A stretch of 64,000 bases of DNA from Arsenophonus nilaparvatae (GTDB lineage Bacteria; Pseudomonadota; Gammaproteobacteria; Enterobacterales; Enterobacteriaceae): the NCBI RefSeq assembly GCF_000757905.1, contig NZ_JRLH01000010.1; one strand, given 5' to 3'. Every line of letters starts with the position of its first letter. The first letter of the stretch is position 1. Below the pieces are notes generated by a model that worked only from the letters and a program-made list of their open reading frames with translations, was not told the origin of the DNA and made no database searches. This document shows positions 9,377 through 18,312 of the stretch, in pieces. Both the position numbers and the translations under genes were made by a program.

Positions 9377-10621
9377 CTATTGATAGGCAATTTCAATTTC
9401 ATCAGCTAAAATCGCAATCCCTTGTTCAATTTTTTCTAGTGGTAGAATATAGTTCATTCGCATACATTGATGCGAATGATGCCAGTGTTCATTAAGCCCA
9501 GGGAAAAAATAATCGCCGGGCACCATTAATACACCGCGTTTTTTAAGACGTGTGTAAAGTGTTTGACTGTCAATTGGTAAATCTTTAAACCAAAGCCATA
9601 GAAATATCGCACCTTCTGGTTTATGGATCAGGCAGCGGCTTTCTGGTATATAACGGCGAATAATTTTTACCGTTTCAGTAACGCGTTGTTGATAAAAAGG
9701 TTTTATTACTGTTTGTGAAAGTTTCAATAGATCATTACGTTTAAGGATCGCTAACATTAATGCTGGGCCTATACTACCTGGGGATAAGCTAATGATGCCA
9801 TTCATGTTACTGATCGCGTTGATAATCGATTCGTTGGCAATAATAATACCGCAGCGACAGCCAGGTAATCCTAATTTGGATAGGCTCATAGATAGAATAA
9901 TATTTTCATTCCAGATAGGTGTGGCTTGATTAAAAATAATACCTGGAAAGGGAATACCATAAGCACTGTCAATCAAAAGCGGAATAGCATACTGTTTGGC
10001 TAAAGCATCTAATTGCATAATTTCTGCATCGGTAATGACATTTCCAGTCGGATTGGTGGGTCTGGAAACGCAAATTACACCGATATCATCGGTTATTTTT
10101 AACGATTCAAAATTAATCCGATATTTAAATTGACCATTAGGCAGGATGTCAATTAGCGGTTTATTAGCAACAAAAATATCATCATCAAGTCCAGTATCGG
10201 CATAACCAACATATTCTGGTGTTAAAGGGAAAAGAACTTTACGTTTTATTCCTTGTTCACAACAGCCGGCGAGGATATTAAATAGATAAAAAAAAGCGCT
10301 CTGACTGCCATTAGTCAATGCGATATTTTTAGCACTAATATTCCAGCCTACTTGCTCATTTAACGTATTTGCTAATGCTTCCAGTAAGGCATCTTTTCCT
10401 TGTGGGCCATCGTAGTTGCATAATGCTTCATTGAGCTGACCATTTTTAGCCATTTCTATCAATAATTGCTGAAAATATTGATCCATTTCAGGAATGTGTG
10501 CTGGATTACCGCCACCGAGCATAATAACGTCAGGTTTGCGTAAACCTTCATTTAGATCTTTCATTAACAGAGAGATACTGGATGAACTGGAAAATTTTTT
10601 ACCAAATTGTGAATGTATCAT
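9377..10621 (-). CDS. avtA: Valine-pyruvate aminotransferase AvtA
   Basis: PLP-dependent transaminase exchanging amino groups between valine and pyruvate (alanine synthesis). The 414-residue product closely follows E. coli AvtA: MLGGGNPAHIPEMD, NYDGPQGKDALLEALA, CVSRPTNPTGNVITD and the PLP-lysine segment SMSLSKLGLPGCRCG at about 234-248, with C-terminal FLWLWFKDLPID. Length matches (417 in E. coli). It stands alone, and tag follows upstream on the same strand after a 156-bp gap. No defect was seen. Confidence 0.96.
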   Translation of the reverse strand: MIHSQFGKKFSSSSSISLLMKDLNEGLRKPDVIMLGGGNPAHIPEMDQYFQQLLIEMAKNGQLNEALCNYDGPQGKDALLEALANTLNEQVGWNISAKNIALTNGSQSAFFYLFNILAGCCEQGIKRKVLFPLTPEYVGYADTGLDDDIFVANKPLIDILPNGQFKYRINFESLKITDDIGVICVSRPTNPTGNVITDAEIMQLDALAKQYAIPLLIDSAYGIPFPGIIFNQATPIWNENIILSMSLSKLGLPGCRCGIIIANESIINAISNMNGIISLSPGSIGPALMLAILKRNDLLKLSQTVIKPFYQQRVTETVKIIRRYIPESRCLIHKPEGAIFLWLWFKDLPIDSQTLYTRLKKRGVLMVPGDYFFPGLNEHWHHSHQCMRMNYILPLEKIEQGIAILADEIEIAYQ

Positions 10622-10777
10622 ATTTTTCTTTATCAGCTTTGCAGGTGACTATTAAATAAATAGCAACAATATTCTGCTATTATCGCTAGAATGATGGCTG
10701 GATTAGCAAATTAGTTAGACGATATTATAATTCTTTTATATTTTTGTGATTATAAATTTATCATAATGATATTTTTA

Positions 10778-11347
10778 TTACTCGTTTTTTTTCTGTCGAC
10801 AAATACAATCGCTCAAATGGTCATTTACCATACCGATTGCTTGCATAAAGGCGTAACAGATGGTGCTACCAACAAATTTAAAGCCACGTTTTTTTAAAGC
10901 AACCGAAAGATGATCAGAAATATTGGTATGAGTAGGTATTTCACTCTGATGTTGCCAATGGTTGATTTGTGTTTTTCCATCGACAAATTGCCAGACAAAT
11001 TGGCTAAAATCTTCACCTGCTTGGATCATGGCTAAGTAAGCTTGAGCATTGGTAATGATAGCATTAATTTTCAGGCGATTACGCACAATACAGAGTTCTT
11101 GCATTAAACGATCAACATCTTGTTGCGTCATTTTGGCAATTTTAGTTGGATTAAAATGGTAGAAACAGTCACGATAGCCAACACGTTTTTTCAAAATAGT
11201 ATACCAAGAGAGACCGGCTTGTTGACCTTCAAGGCAAAGCATTTCGAATAATTTCTGACTATTTTTTTCTGCTTTTCCCCACTCTTGATCATGATAGGTA
11301 ATATATTCCTCATCGCTAGTGACCCAATGGCAACGTCGTGGCGTCAT
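10778..11347 (-). CDS. tag: DNA-3-methyladenine glycosylase I
   Basis: Removes 3-methyladenine from alkylated DNA in base excision repair. The product MTPRRCHWVTSDEEYITYHDQEWG carries the Tag zinc and active-site pattern: Cys6 and the His of YHDQEW near the N-terminus, and His/Cys of NDHLSDCICR at the C-terminus, with LCLEGQQAGLSWYTILKKR in between. The frame is open upstream to 11446, but I chose ATG 11347. It gives 189 residues (187 in E. coli) and has AGGAG about 10 bp upstream; the extra 33 residues have no family counterpart. Confidence 0.94.
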   Translation of the reverse strand: MTPRRCHWVTSDEEYITYHDQEWGKAEKNSQKLFEMLCLEGQQAGLSWYTILKKRVGYRDCFYHFNPTKIAKMTQQDVDRLMQELCIVRNRLKINAIITNAQAYLAMIQAGEDFSQFVWQFVDGKTQINHWQHQSEIPTHTNISDHLSVALKKRGFKFVGSTICYAFMQAIGMVNDHLSDCICRQKKNE

Positions 11348-11842
11348 TTTTTCATTACTCCTATTGTGAGCTATCGGTCTATTATCGGATATTAATAAAT
11401 TGATGATAGGGATTTTAATCAGTATTGCTATTACTTGCCAGGACAATAATATCGATAAATTTTCTTCAAAATAGGCGCTAATATTAAATAGGCAATGTAT
11501 TTTGATTGCTAAAAAAAGATACTTTAATTAATTGAAAAAAGAGGGAAATTATAATTTATGCTAGGTTTTATAAATTTGGCAATAAATTATTCAAACGAGT
11601 CTATTAATGCCTTTTTATTATGATTATTTTTATTTTATTCGTTATTAAAAGAGAATTGGTTTTGTAACTTGAGTGTTAAAGTTAATCCTAAATTAGTTAG
11701 TTATCTTTTTCATAAAGACATATTTTAATATAAGAAATCAACAAATTTATTTTATTAACAAAAGGTTATAAAAAACATATTGCTTTAGAAATTATTAATC
11801 AATGATTTTTAATCAAGATTATTTAATTTATTTTTAGCTATT
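11348..11842. other. 495-bp spacer, nothing recognised
   Basis: Very AT-rich sequence between tag and the unknown lipoprotein gene. No convincing reading frame, hairpin or repeat seen; it should contain the tag promoter near 11360-11450. Confidence 0.5.
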
Positions 11843-12238
11843 TTAGTTTCTAATAAATGTAATTTGAGCCTGTTTTGCTAAAAACATTTTTTTAAATTGC
11901 CATTCAATAACTGCCATTGCTCCTTGTGCTTGCAGTTTATTTTTAACTGTAAGCCAAAAATTGGCATTGTCGGTATAAATAATAATTTTATGGGCGTTAG
12001 CGAGTGCATAATAATAAACAGGAGATGCTTGTTCAGCGGTGGTAGGAAAAAATGTCGAATATTGCCATTTTTGGCTACTATTAGAAGACGCCTTGAGCTG
12101 CTGAATATGACTAATGTTTAACAGGGCTGAATGGTTAAACTCACGACTTTTTTTATCAAGCTCAATCAATGTTGATTGTGGCTGTGAAGTGCAGCTGGTT
12201 AGAGTTAATAATGTCAGCATTAAAAATAATATTTTCAT
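11843..12238 (-). CDS. Putative lipoprotein, unknown function
   Basis: A 131-residue protein with a short signal and lipobox LTSC (MKILFLMLTLLTLTSC, lipidated Cys16). The mature part is hydrophilic with two beta/alpha-looking stretches (VYYYALANAHKIIIYTDNANFW and AMAVIEWQFKKMFLAKQAQ). I do not recognise the family. A small lipoprotein gene (ysaB) lies beside glyQ in E. coli, but I see no resemblance to it. The gene is isolated on the minus strand, more than 1 kb from glyQ. Confidence 0.6.
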   Translation of the reverse strand: MKILFLMLTLLTLTSCTSQPQSTLIELDKKSREFNHSALLNISHIQQLKASSNSSQKWQYSTFFPTTAEQASPVYYYALANAHKIIIYTDNANFWLTVKNKLQAQGAMAVIEWQFKKMFLAKQAQITFIRN

Positions 12239-13421
12239 GTTAATTACATCTGTTTTTGCAACTTTAATTTAACGGATTTTTTCATATCGAATCGTTTTAC
12301 TGCAATATTTTATTCGACGCTGATGAGCAAAAATTTGTTATATCAAAAAGTTATGTTAATTATTTTAATAGAAAATAAGTGAGTAAATATCATATCTTAT
12401 TATGATAGTATTTGAAAGTGAGTGTTTTTTGAAAAATGAGTTAGTTAAGCTGAACGAGCCATTATTGAGTATTAATAACAATAAGGCATAGTGTGAATTT
12501 ATTAAGCAATAAAGCCAAATAAACATTAACCTTTTGACTCCTTTCAATGTCAGGAAATACTAAATAATTAACGACTGAGTCTGAGTATAATAATTGGCTA
12601 TATTGGCGGTTTTTATTATTCCATGCAGTAAGTATTAAAAGTTGCAAAGCTTTGATTTGGATGTGATTTGCAAATTAACCAACTGATAAAATTAATTTTT
12701 TACTTAAAAACAGTGTTTCTTATATTAATATCAATCTTATTACATTATTTTGTTGATATATATTAGAGTTTTTCATGATTAAAAATTATCTAACTAAAAA
12801 AACTTCACAATATTATCAATAAGGAAATGGCTCTGCTTGATTCCAATAAAAGCGGGAATGAGGATATAAGAAATGCTAAACAATTTTATGATCCTATGAA
12901 GTAAGTCAACAGATATTATATTCTACAATAGCGAATAATAACCTTTGTTTACAGTTTAAAAATGGTGAAATAGTTTATCCATTTTGTGGTCGAGTTTAAC
13001 GGTGTTCCTGGCGAAATCGTTATATCTTATAACAATAGAGACCATTTTCATTATATCAGTATCAATGCTGATGATGATTTAAAGCCAGATTTTGTCATTA
13101 AAGTTGCAGCTAACATTGTAACGGCCCATGATTTTATCTTATAAATAACCTTGCGCGGTCATATGAATATGGCAGAAAAAGCATTGCAGTAAGTCAAATT
13201 GAAAATATCTTTTTTGCTGATAACTGTTGAATTAATTTTCGATGTTAGTGATTAACTAGTGATGAGGCTAATCAATCAGCTAACTTAAAATTACTAAAGA
13301 TTTATCAGGCTGTTTTCATGTAAAACAACATCAATGTGTAATCAGTGCTGCATATCTGTTCGCCAAAGGGTATACTGAATCACTTTTTTAAATCACAATC
13401 TATCTATCGCGCGAATCTAAC
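12239..13421. other. 1.18-kb spacer with a gene remnant
   Basis: No intact gene found. Two overlapping leftward frames of 60 and 61 codons at 12365-12647 lack family resemblance and convincing ribosome sites. A decayed rightward coding stretch lies at about 12826-13143 (separate entry). The glyQ promoter must lie near the right end. Confidence 0.55.
12826..13143 (+). pseudogene. Decayed coding fragment, origin uncertain
   Basis: Short codon-like blocks in different frames suggest an eroded gene. KEMALLDSNKSGNEDIRNAK begins near 12820, after a purine-rich AAGGAA, and ends at a stop after 12900. A second block near 12990-13143 reads EIVISYNNRDHFHYISINAD and ends HDFIL-stop. The NNRDHFHYI stretch faintly recalls the histidine strand of OTU-type cysteine proteases, but too little is left for a call. 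The boundaries are approximate. Confidence 0.3.
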
Positions 13422-14333
13422 ATGCAAAAGTTTGATACCAAAACCTTTCAGGGATTGATCCTAACATTACAGGATTACTGGGCGCGTCAAGGCTGCACCA
13501 TTGTTCAACCATTGGATATGGAAGTTGGTGCAGGGACGTCCCATCCGATGACTTGCTTGCGGGCACTAGGCCCGGAGCCAATCGCTGCTGCTTATGTGCA
13601 ACCATCTCGTCGGCCAACTGATGGACGTTATGGTGAAAATCCTAATCGTCTTCAGCACTATTATCAATTTCAAGTCATTATTAAGCCTTCACCGGATAAT
13701 ATTCAAGAGTTATATCTTGGTTCATTAAAAGCATTAGGGGTAGATCCCTCTGTTCATGATATCCGTTTTGTTGAAGATAACTGGGAAAACCCAACTTTGG
13801 GAGCCTGGGGACTTGGTTGGGAGGTTTGGCTAAATGGGATGGAAGTCACCCAATTTACCTATTTTCAGCAAGTCGGAGGCTTGGAGTGTAAACCGGTTAC
13901 CGGTGAGATCACCTACGGCCTTGAGCGCTTGGCTATGTATATTCAAGCGGTTGACAGTGTGTATGAGCTAGTCTGGTCTGATGGCCCGTTAGGCAAAACA
14001 ACCTATGGTGATATTTATCATCAAAATGAAGTTGAGCAGTCGGCTTATAATTTTGAGTATGCTAATGTTGATTTTCTTTTCAAATGTTTTGAAGAATATG
14101 AAAAAGAAGCACAATATTTATTGTCACTAGAAACGCCACTGCCTTTACCCGCTTATGAACGAATTTTAAAAGCTGCCCATACGTTTAATTTATTGGATGC
14201 ACGTAAAGCTATTTCAGTCACTGAGCGGCAACGTTATATTTTACGTATTCGTACCTTAACCAAAGGGGTTGCAGCAGCTTATTATGCTGCTCGTGAAGCA
14301 TTAGGTTTTCCAATCTGTAAAAATAAGAATTAA
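13422..14333 (+). CDS. glyQ: Glycyl-tRNA synthetase alpha subunit
   Basis: Catalytic subunit of the alpha2beta2 class II glycyl-tRNA synthetase. The 303-residue product starts MQKFDTKTFQGLILTLQDYW and contains MEVGAGTSHPMTCLRALGP, RPTDGRYGENPNRLQHYYQ and QQVGGLECKPVTGEITYGLERL, all hallmarks of the family. Length equals E. coli GlyQ. glyS starts 12 bp after the stop, so the two subunits are translated from one mRNA. Confidence 0.98.
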   Translation: MQKFDTKTFQGLILTLQDYWARQGCTIVQPLDMEVGAGTSHPMTCLRALGPEPIAAAYVQPSRRPTDGRYGENPNRLQHYYQFQVIIKPSPDNIQELYLGSLKALGVDPSVHDIRFVEDNWENPTLGAWGLGWEVWLNGMEVTQFTYFQQVGGLECKPVTGEITYGLERLAMYIQAVDSVYELVWSDGPLGKTTYGDIYHQNEVEQSAYNFEYANVDFLFKCFEEYEKEAQYLLSLETPLPLPAYERILKAAHTFNLLDARKAISVTERQRYILRIRTLTKGVAAAYYAAREALGFPICKNKN

Positions 14334-14345
14334 GAGGCTGTCATT

Positions 14346-16412
14346 ATGCAACAGACTTTCCTGGTGGAAATCGGCACAGAAGAGTTACCGCCGAAGGCTC
14401 TTCGTTCATTAGCTGGATCATTTGCGGCAAATTTTAAACATCAATTAGAACAGGCTGAACTGCAGTATGGTGAAGTGCTTTGGTATGCCTCTCCCCGTCG
14501 TTTAGCACTAAAAATCACCGATTTGGCCGCACATCAAGCTGATCGTGAAGTTGAGAAACGCGGCCCGGCAATTAGTCAGGCTTTTGATGCGACAGGTAAA
14601 GCGACGAAGGCCGCTGAAGGTTGGGCTCGTGGCTGTGGCATCACCGTTGAGCAGGCAGAACGTTTGGTCACCGATAAGGGGGAGTGGTTATTTTATCGTG
14701 CGACCAGTAAAGGCCGTGCCGCAAAAGAATTACTTGTTGATATGGTGGCGAATGCATTGAATCAGTTACCGATCCCAAAACTGATGCGCTGGGGAGACAA
14801 GGCAACACAATTTGTCCGGCCTGTTCATACCTTAATCATGTTATTGGGTGATCAGCTGCTCGAAGGTGAAGTATTGGGTATTCCGAGCGATCGCGTGATC
14901 CGTGGCCATCGATTTATGGGAGAAGCTGAACTGACTATTGATTCAGCGGAACAATACCCTGCGATCTTACGTGAACGTGGTAAAGTTATTGCTGATTATG
15001 AAGAGCGTAAGTCCTTAATCAAGCATGAGGCGAATAAGGTAGCACAGCAATTAGGCGGTACTGTTGAATTGTCCGATAGTTTACTCGAAGAAGTAACATC
15101 ATTGGTTGAGTGGCCGGTGGTATTAACCGCAAAATTTGAGCAGAAATTTTTGTCTGTACCAACGGAAGCGTTAGTTCATACCATGAAAGGCGATCAAAAA
15201 TACTTCCCAGTTTATGATCAGATTGGTAATTTGATGGCTAATTTTATTTTTGTTGCCAATATTGAATCTTCTGAGCCACAGCAAATCATTGCTGGTAATG
15301 AAAAGGTGATCCGTCCACGTTTGGCAGATGCTGAATTTTTCTTTAAAACCGATTGTAAAAAGCGTTTAGAAGAATATTTACCCCGACTGGAAACAGTTTT
15401 ATTCCAAAAACAGCTTGGTACATTGCGTGATAAAACCGATCGTTTAGAAGTGTTAGCCGGTTGGATCGCAGCTAAAATTGGTGCCGATGTCAATCATGCT
15501 ACTCGTGCCGGTCTGTTATCCAAATGTGATTTGATGACCAATATGGTGTTCGAATTTACCGACACACAAGGTGTTATGGGGATGTATTACGCCCGTCGGG
15601 ATGGTGAAGCGGAAGATGTGGCGGTGGCAATCAAGGAGCAGTATCAACCCCGTTTTGCTGGTGATCAGTTACCTTCTAATCATATCGCGGTTGCGTTGGC
15701 GCTGGCCGATAAAATGGACACTCTGGTAGGTATTTTTGGTATTGGCCAACCGCCTAAGGGCGATAAAGATCCCTTTGCCTTACGTCGTGCGGCCCTTGGT
15801 GTGTTACGTATTATTGTTGAAAAGGGTTTCGATCTGGATTTATTAGCATTAACACAGCAGACGGCCCAGTTGTATGCTAATAAGCTAACCAATAAAAATG
15901 TTGTCGATGATGTTGTTGAGTTTATGCTGGGGCGTTTTCGTGCCTGGTATCAAGAGCAAGGTTACCGCATTGATACTATCCAGGCTGTTTTAGCTCGTCG
16001 GCCAACTAAACCGGCAGATTTTGATGCTCGTGTGAAAGCTGTTACCCATTTTCGGACTTTGCCAGCGGCAGAAGCACTGGCGGCGGCTAATAAACGGGTT
16101 GCCAATATTCTGAATAAGTCAGATGAAAAATTGAATGACAATGTTGCCGCCACAGTGTTAAAAGCACCCGAAGAGGTCACCTTAGCGGCTCATCTGGTTG
16201 TTTTACAAGATAAGCTGGCACCATTATTGGCTGACGGACAATATCAAAGCGCATTAACTGAATTGGCTTCACTGCGTGAGGTTATCGATGCTTTCTTTGA
16301 TAATGTAATGGTGATGGATAGCGATCAAATGGTCAGGCTCAATCGTCTGACCTTGCTAAGTCAGTTGCGTGATTTATTTTTACAGGTAGCTGATATCTCT
16401 TTATTGCAATAA
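14346..16412 (+). CDS. glyS: Glycyl-tRNA synthetase beta subunit
   Basis: Beta subunit of tetrameric GlyRS, needed for tRNA-Gly binding. The 688-residue protein begins MQQTFLVEIGTEELPPKALR and shows IRGHRFMGE, VHTMKGDQKYFPVYD, DPFALRRAALGVLRI and a C-terminal anticodon-binding-like region ending RLNRLTLLSQLRDLFLQVAD. Length equals the E. coli protein (689). It has higher GC than its surroundings, as expected for a conserved, highly expressed gene. An intrinsic terminator follows. Confidence 0.98.
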   Translation: MQQTFLVEIGTEELPPKALRSLAGSFAANFKHQLEQAELQYGEVLWYASPRRLALKITDLAAHQADREVEKRGPAISQAFDATGKATKAAEGWARGCGITVEQAERLVTDKGEWLFYRATSKGRAAKELLVDMVANALNQLPIPKLMRWGDKATQFVRPVHTLIMLLGDQLLEGEVLGIPSDRVIRGHRFMGEAELTIDSAEQYPAILRERGKVIADYEERKSLIKHEANKVAQQLGGTVELSDSLLEEVTSLVEWPVVLTAKFEQKFLSVPTEALVHTMKGDQKYFPVYDQIGNLMANFIFVANIESSEPQQIIAGNEKVIRPRLADAEFFFKTDCKKRLEEYLPRLETVLFQKQLGTLRDKTDRLEVLAGWIAAKIGADVNHATRAGLLSKCDLMTNMVFEFTDTQGVMGMYYARRDGEAEDVAVAIKEQYQPRFAGDQLPSNHIAVALALADKMDTLVGIFGIGQPPKGDKDPFALRRAALGVLRIIVEKGFDLDLLALTQQTAQLYANKLTNKNVVDDVVEFMLGRFRAWYQEQGYRIDTIQAVLARRPTKPADFDARVKAVTHFRTLPAAEALAAANKRVANILNKSDEKLNDNVAATVLKAPEEVTLAAHLVVLQDKLAPLLADGQYQSALTELASLREVIDAFFDNVMVMDSDQMVRLNRLTLLSQLRDLFLQVADISLLQ

Positions 16413-16426
16413 TCTATTCAGCGATT

Positions 16427-16465
16427 AAAAATCCCTTGGATTAATCTTCAAGGGATTTTATTTAT
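16427..16465 (+). terminator. glyQS terminator
   Basis: Inverted repeat AAAATCCCTTG/CAAGGGATTTT around an 11-nt loop, ending in TTTTATTT, 15 bp after the glyS stop. It can also act leftward, but the nearest leftward gene begins upstream of it at 16564. Confidence 0.85.
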
Positions 16466-16563
16466 AATTAACATTTTTATTTCTGTTATTACCTATATTG
16501 GGACCTGTTATTGTAGGTAATCACCAATAACCATACTTGCTATGATTACTGATTTGGTACAAT

Positions 16564-18000
16564 TTATTGTGCAGTGAAAACTTGTTCCCAAGCAGCAGGA
16601 AGTTGGTTTGTGTTGTCTTTAATGATATTTAAAGTACCATATTGATAGCGTGTTGCCTTACCAATTGGGAAAACTGTTGGCTTATCATTTTTTTGAGCGC
16701 CAATAGCGATTTGTCCCTCATCAACAAAGCTAGCTTTATTAATTAAAGTGATCTCTAATTTAACCGCAGCATCGTGATTTGCGTTATCAACATTGCTGAT
16801 ATCATATGCAGTTATCGTTCCCTCCTCATTATTTTTAAATTGGCTATTTACCAACTGATATTTTTGGTTTTTAGCGATCAATTGATCATTATTTTCAATA
16901 GCTGTATCTAGTGCGGTTATTTTAACAGAGTCATCACCTTGAATAGTTTTATTGTTTATGAGGTGTGAATATAATAAGTGGTAATCATGATGGTTAGCGA
17001 TTATCTTGTCTTCATTGAAAATTACGAAATCTTGGCCATTGATGGCTAAAGACACTTTACTTTTAATTACGCCAAAATTTATAAAATCAGTGTTAATAAA
17101 TGTGTAATTTTGATTATTTGCAATCAATTCCTTTTGGTTAAAAATATTGCCATTTACACTAGAAATATTCATAATTCCACTACTATTAATAACACCCTGA
17201 TTATCTAATTTACCAGAACTAATATGAAGATAACTATCATTGGCATTAATTGTTGAATTAGCGTCAATAGTTAGCTTAATTTTTCTTGAATTATATTCTT
17301 GGTTATATTGAGTAATATTAATATATTTTGGATTATCGACATCTTCTAATCTATTTTTACCAGCAATCAACGAAATATCATTGACATTTAATTGACTGGA
17401 TTGCAGGTTGATTGATCTGGCAAAAACACGGCTGATTGCAGCGTCAGTAAATTTCTCTGATATAACATTTTTGAAACGAATTTGCCCGCGTTTTGTATCA
17501 TAGGTAAATTTATCCGTCATTTGGCCATTGTCAAGCATATTACTTATTTTCGCTGTGGTTAATGTAAGCCTACCCATGTTAGTAACGCTACAATCGTTAC
17601 AATCGTTACAATCGATACTACAGGGATTGGCAATGATAAAATGCGGTTTACTGTCACCAAGTACATTGATATTACCACTGATGCGGGTTTTATCATTTGA
17701 AATGATTTCATTGAGAATGATTTTGGCTGGATTTTCCGTGGCATTATTAATATCAATCCCTGGTTTAGCAACATTAAATTTTTCATATTTATTATGAGAT
17801 ATTCCATTGCTATCCGTTGGCATAATCTCAATGACCGGACGCTTTTCAATCGTATTAATATTAATCTTTTTATCCAGGCTGACAATATTGGTCTGCTGCT
17901 GAACTGCTCCTGACGCGCCTAAAACATAATTAGAAATTCCCATTCCAATAAATAATGATAATAGGGATAGTTTATATTTAGAGCTTATTGATTGATTCAT
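16564..18000 (-). CDS. Short TpsA-like exoprotein (haemagglutinin N-domain), copy A
   Basis: A 478-residue secreted protein: signal peptide to about residue 29 (ISNYVLGASG), then a TPS domain with NGISHNKYEKFNV (about 66-78), NPAKIILNEIIS and a Cys motif. After about residue 230 come three rungs resembling LIANNQNYTFINTDFINFGVI, suggesting a short beta-helix. Two-partner exoproteins usually exceed 1000 residues, and no C-terminal toxin or VENN motif is seen. Oddities: the usual NPNGI is NPCSI, and a 9-bp tandem repeat gives CNDCNDC. It is likely exported by the TpsB at 20342. Preceded by AAGGAAAT seven bases before ATG. Adhesin role inferred. Confidence 0.8.
   Translation of the reverse strand: MNQSISSKYKLSLLSLFIGMGISNYVLGASGAVQQQTNIVSLDKKININTIEKRPVIEIMPTDSNGISHNKYEKFNVAKPGIDINNATENPAKIILNEIISNDKTRISGNINVLGDSKPHFIIANPCSIDCNDCNDCSVTNMGRLTLTTAKISNMLDNGQMTDKFTYDTKRGQIRFKNVISEKFTDAAISRVFARSINLQSSQLNVNDISLIAGKNRLEDVDNPKYINITQYNQEYNSRKIKLTIDANSTINANDSYLHISSGKLDNQGVINSSGIMNISSVNGNIFNQKELIANNQNYTFINTDFINFGVIKSKVSLAINGQDFVIFNEDKIIANHHDYHLLYSHLINNKTIQGDDSVKITALDTAIENNDQLIAKNQKYQLVNSQFKNNEEGTITAYDISNVDNANHDAAVKLEITLINKASFVDEGQIAIGAQKNDKPTVFPIGKATRYQYGTLNIIKDNTNQLPAAWEQVFTAQ
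17588..17615. repeat. 9-bp tandem repeat within copy A
   Basis: Three near-perfect units of ACAATCGTT, the last diverging at its end, sit over the Cys motif of the TPS domain and encode repeated Cys-Asn-Asp. Because the unit is nine bases, changes in copy number keep the frame. Confidence 0.8.
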
Positions 18001-18312
18001 TTTATTTCCTTATAAAATATAATTATAAATTAAAATATGATGTTTTCTTTAATAGCAAAATTTGATATTTTTTCTATTTCATAATGAAAATTACAAATAG
18101 CATTAATTTTTTATTATCTCAATTAGAATATTTTTTATTCTTAGGTTATTGATATCAATAAACAGTAGATATTTTATTTTTTTGGCAAAATAAAACACTC
18201 ATGTTATTAATAACATGAGTGTTTTTAAAAAAGTCATCATTAAAGTTTATAAATTATTTTTTTATCCTTACTAATAATAGTTTTATATTGATTAGCAAAA
18301 CGAATATATTTA
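18001..18312. other. Spacer between two tpsA-like genes
   Basis: 312 bp of AT-rich DNA holding the copy A promoter region (right of 18000) and the perfect palindrome at 18192-18225. No reading frame of note. Confidence 0.6.
18192..18225 (-). terminator. Perfect palindromic terminator after copy B
   Basis: A 15-bp perfect stem AAAACACTCATGTTA paired across a TTAA loop. It lies 88 bp after the stop of the leftward gene ending at 18313. T-runs on both sides would let it stop transcription in either direction, separating copy B from copy A. Confidence 0.8.

Noticed and set aside
12365..12647. Two overlapping 60-61 codon leftward frames as small genes
   Set aside because: No ribosome site at sensible spacing and no family resemblance; typical chance frames in a long spacer.
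15218..16180. Leftward frames opposite glyS
   Set aside because: Shadows caused by the codon bias of glyS, without start signals.
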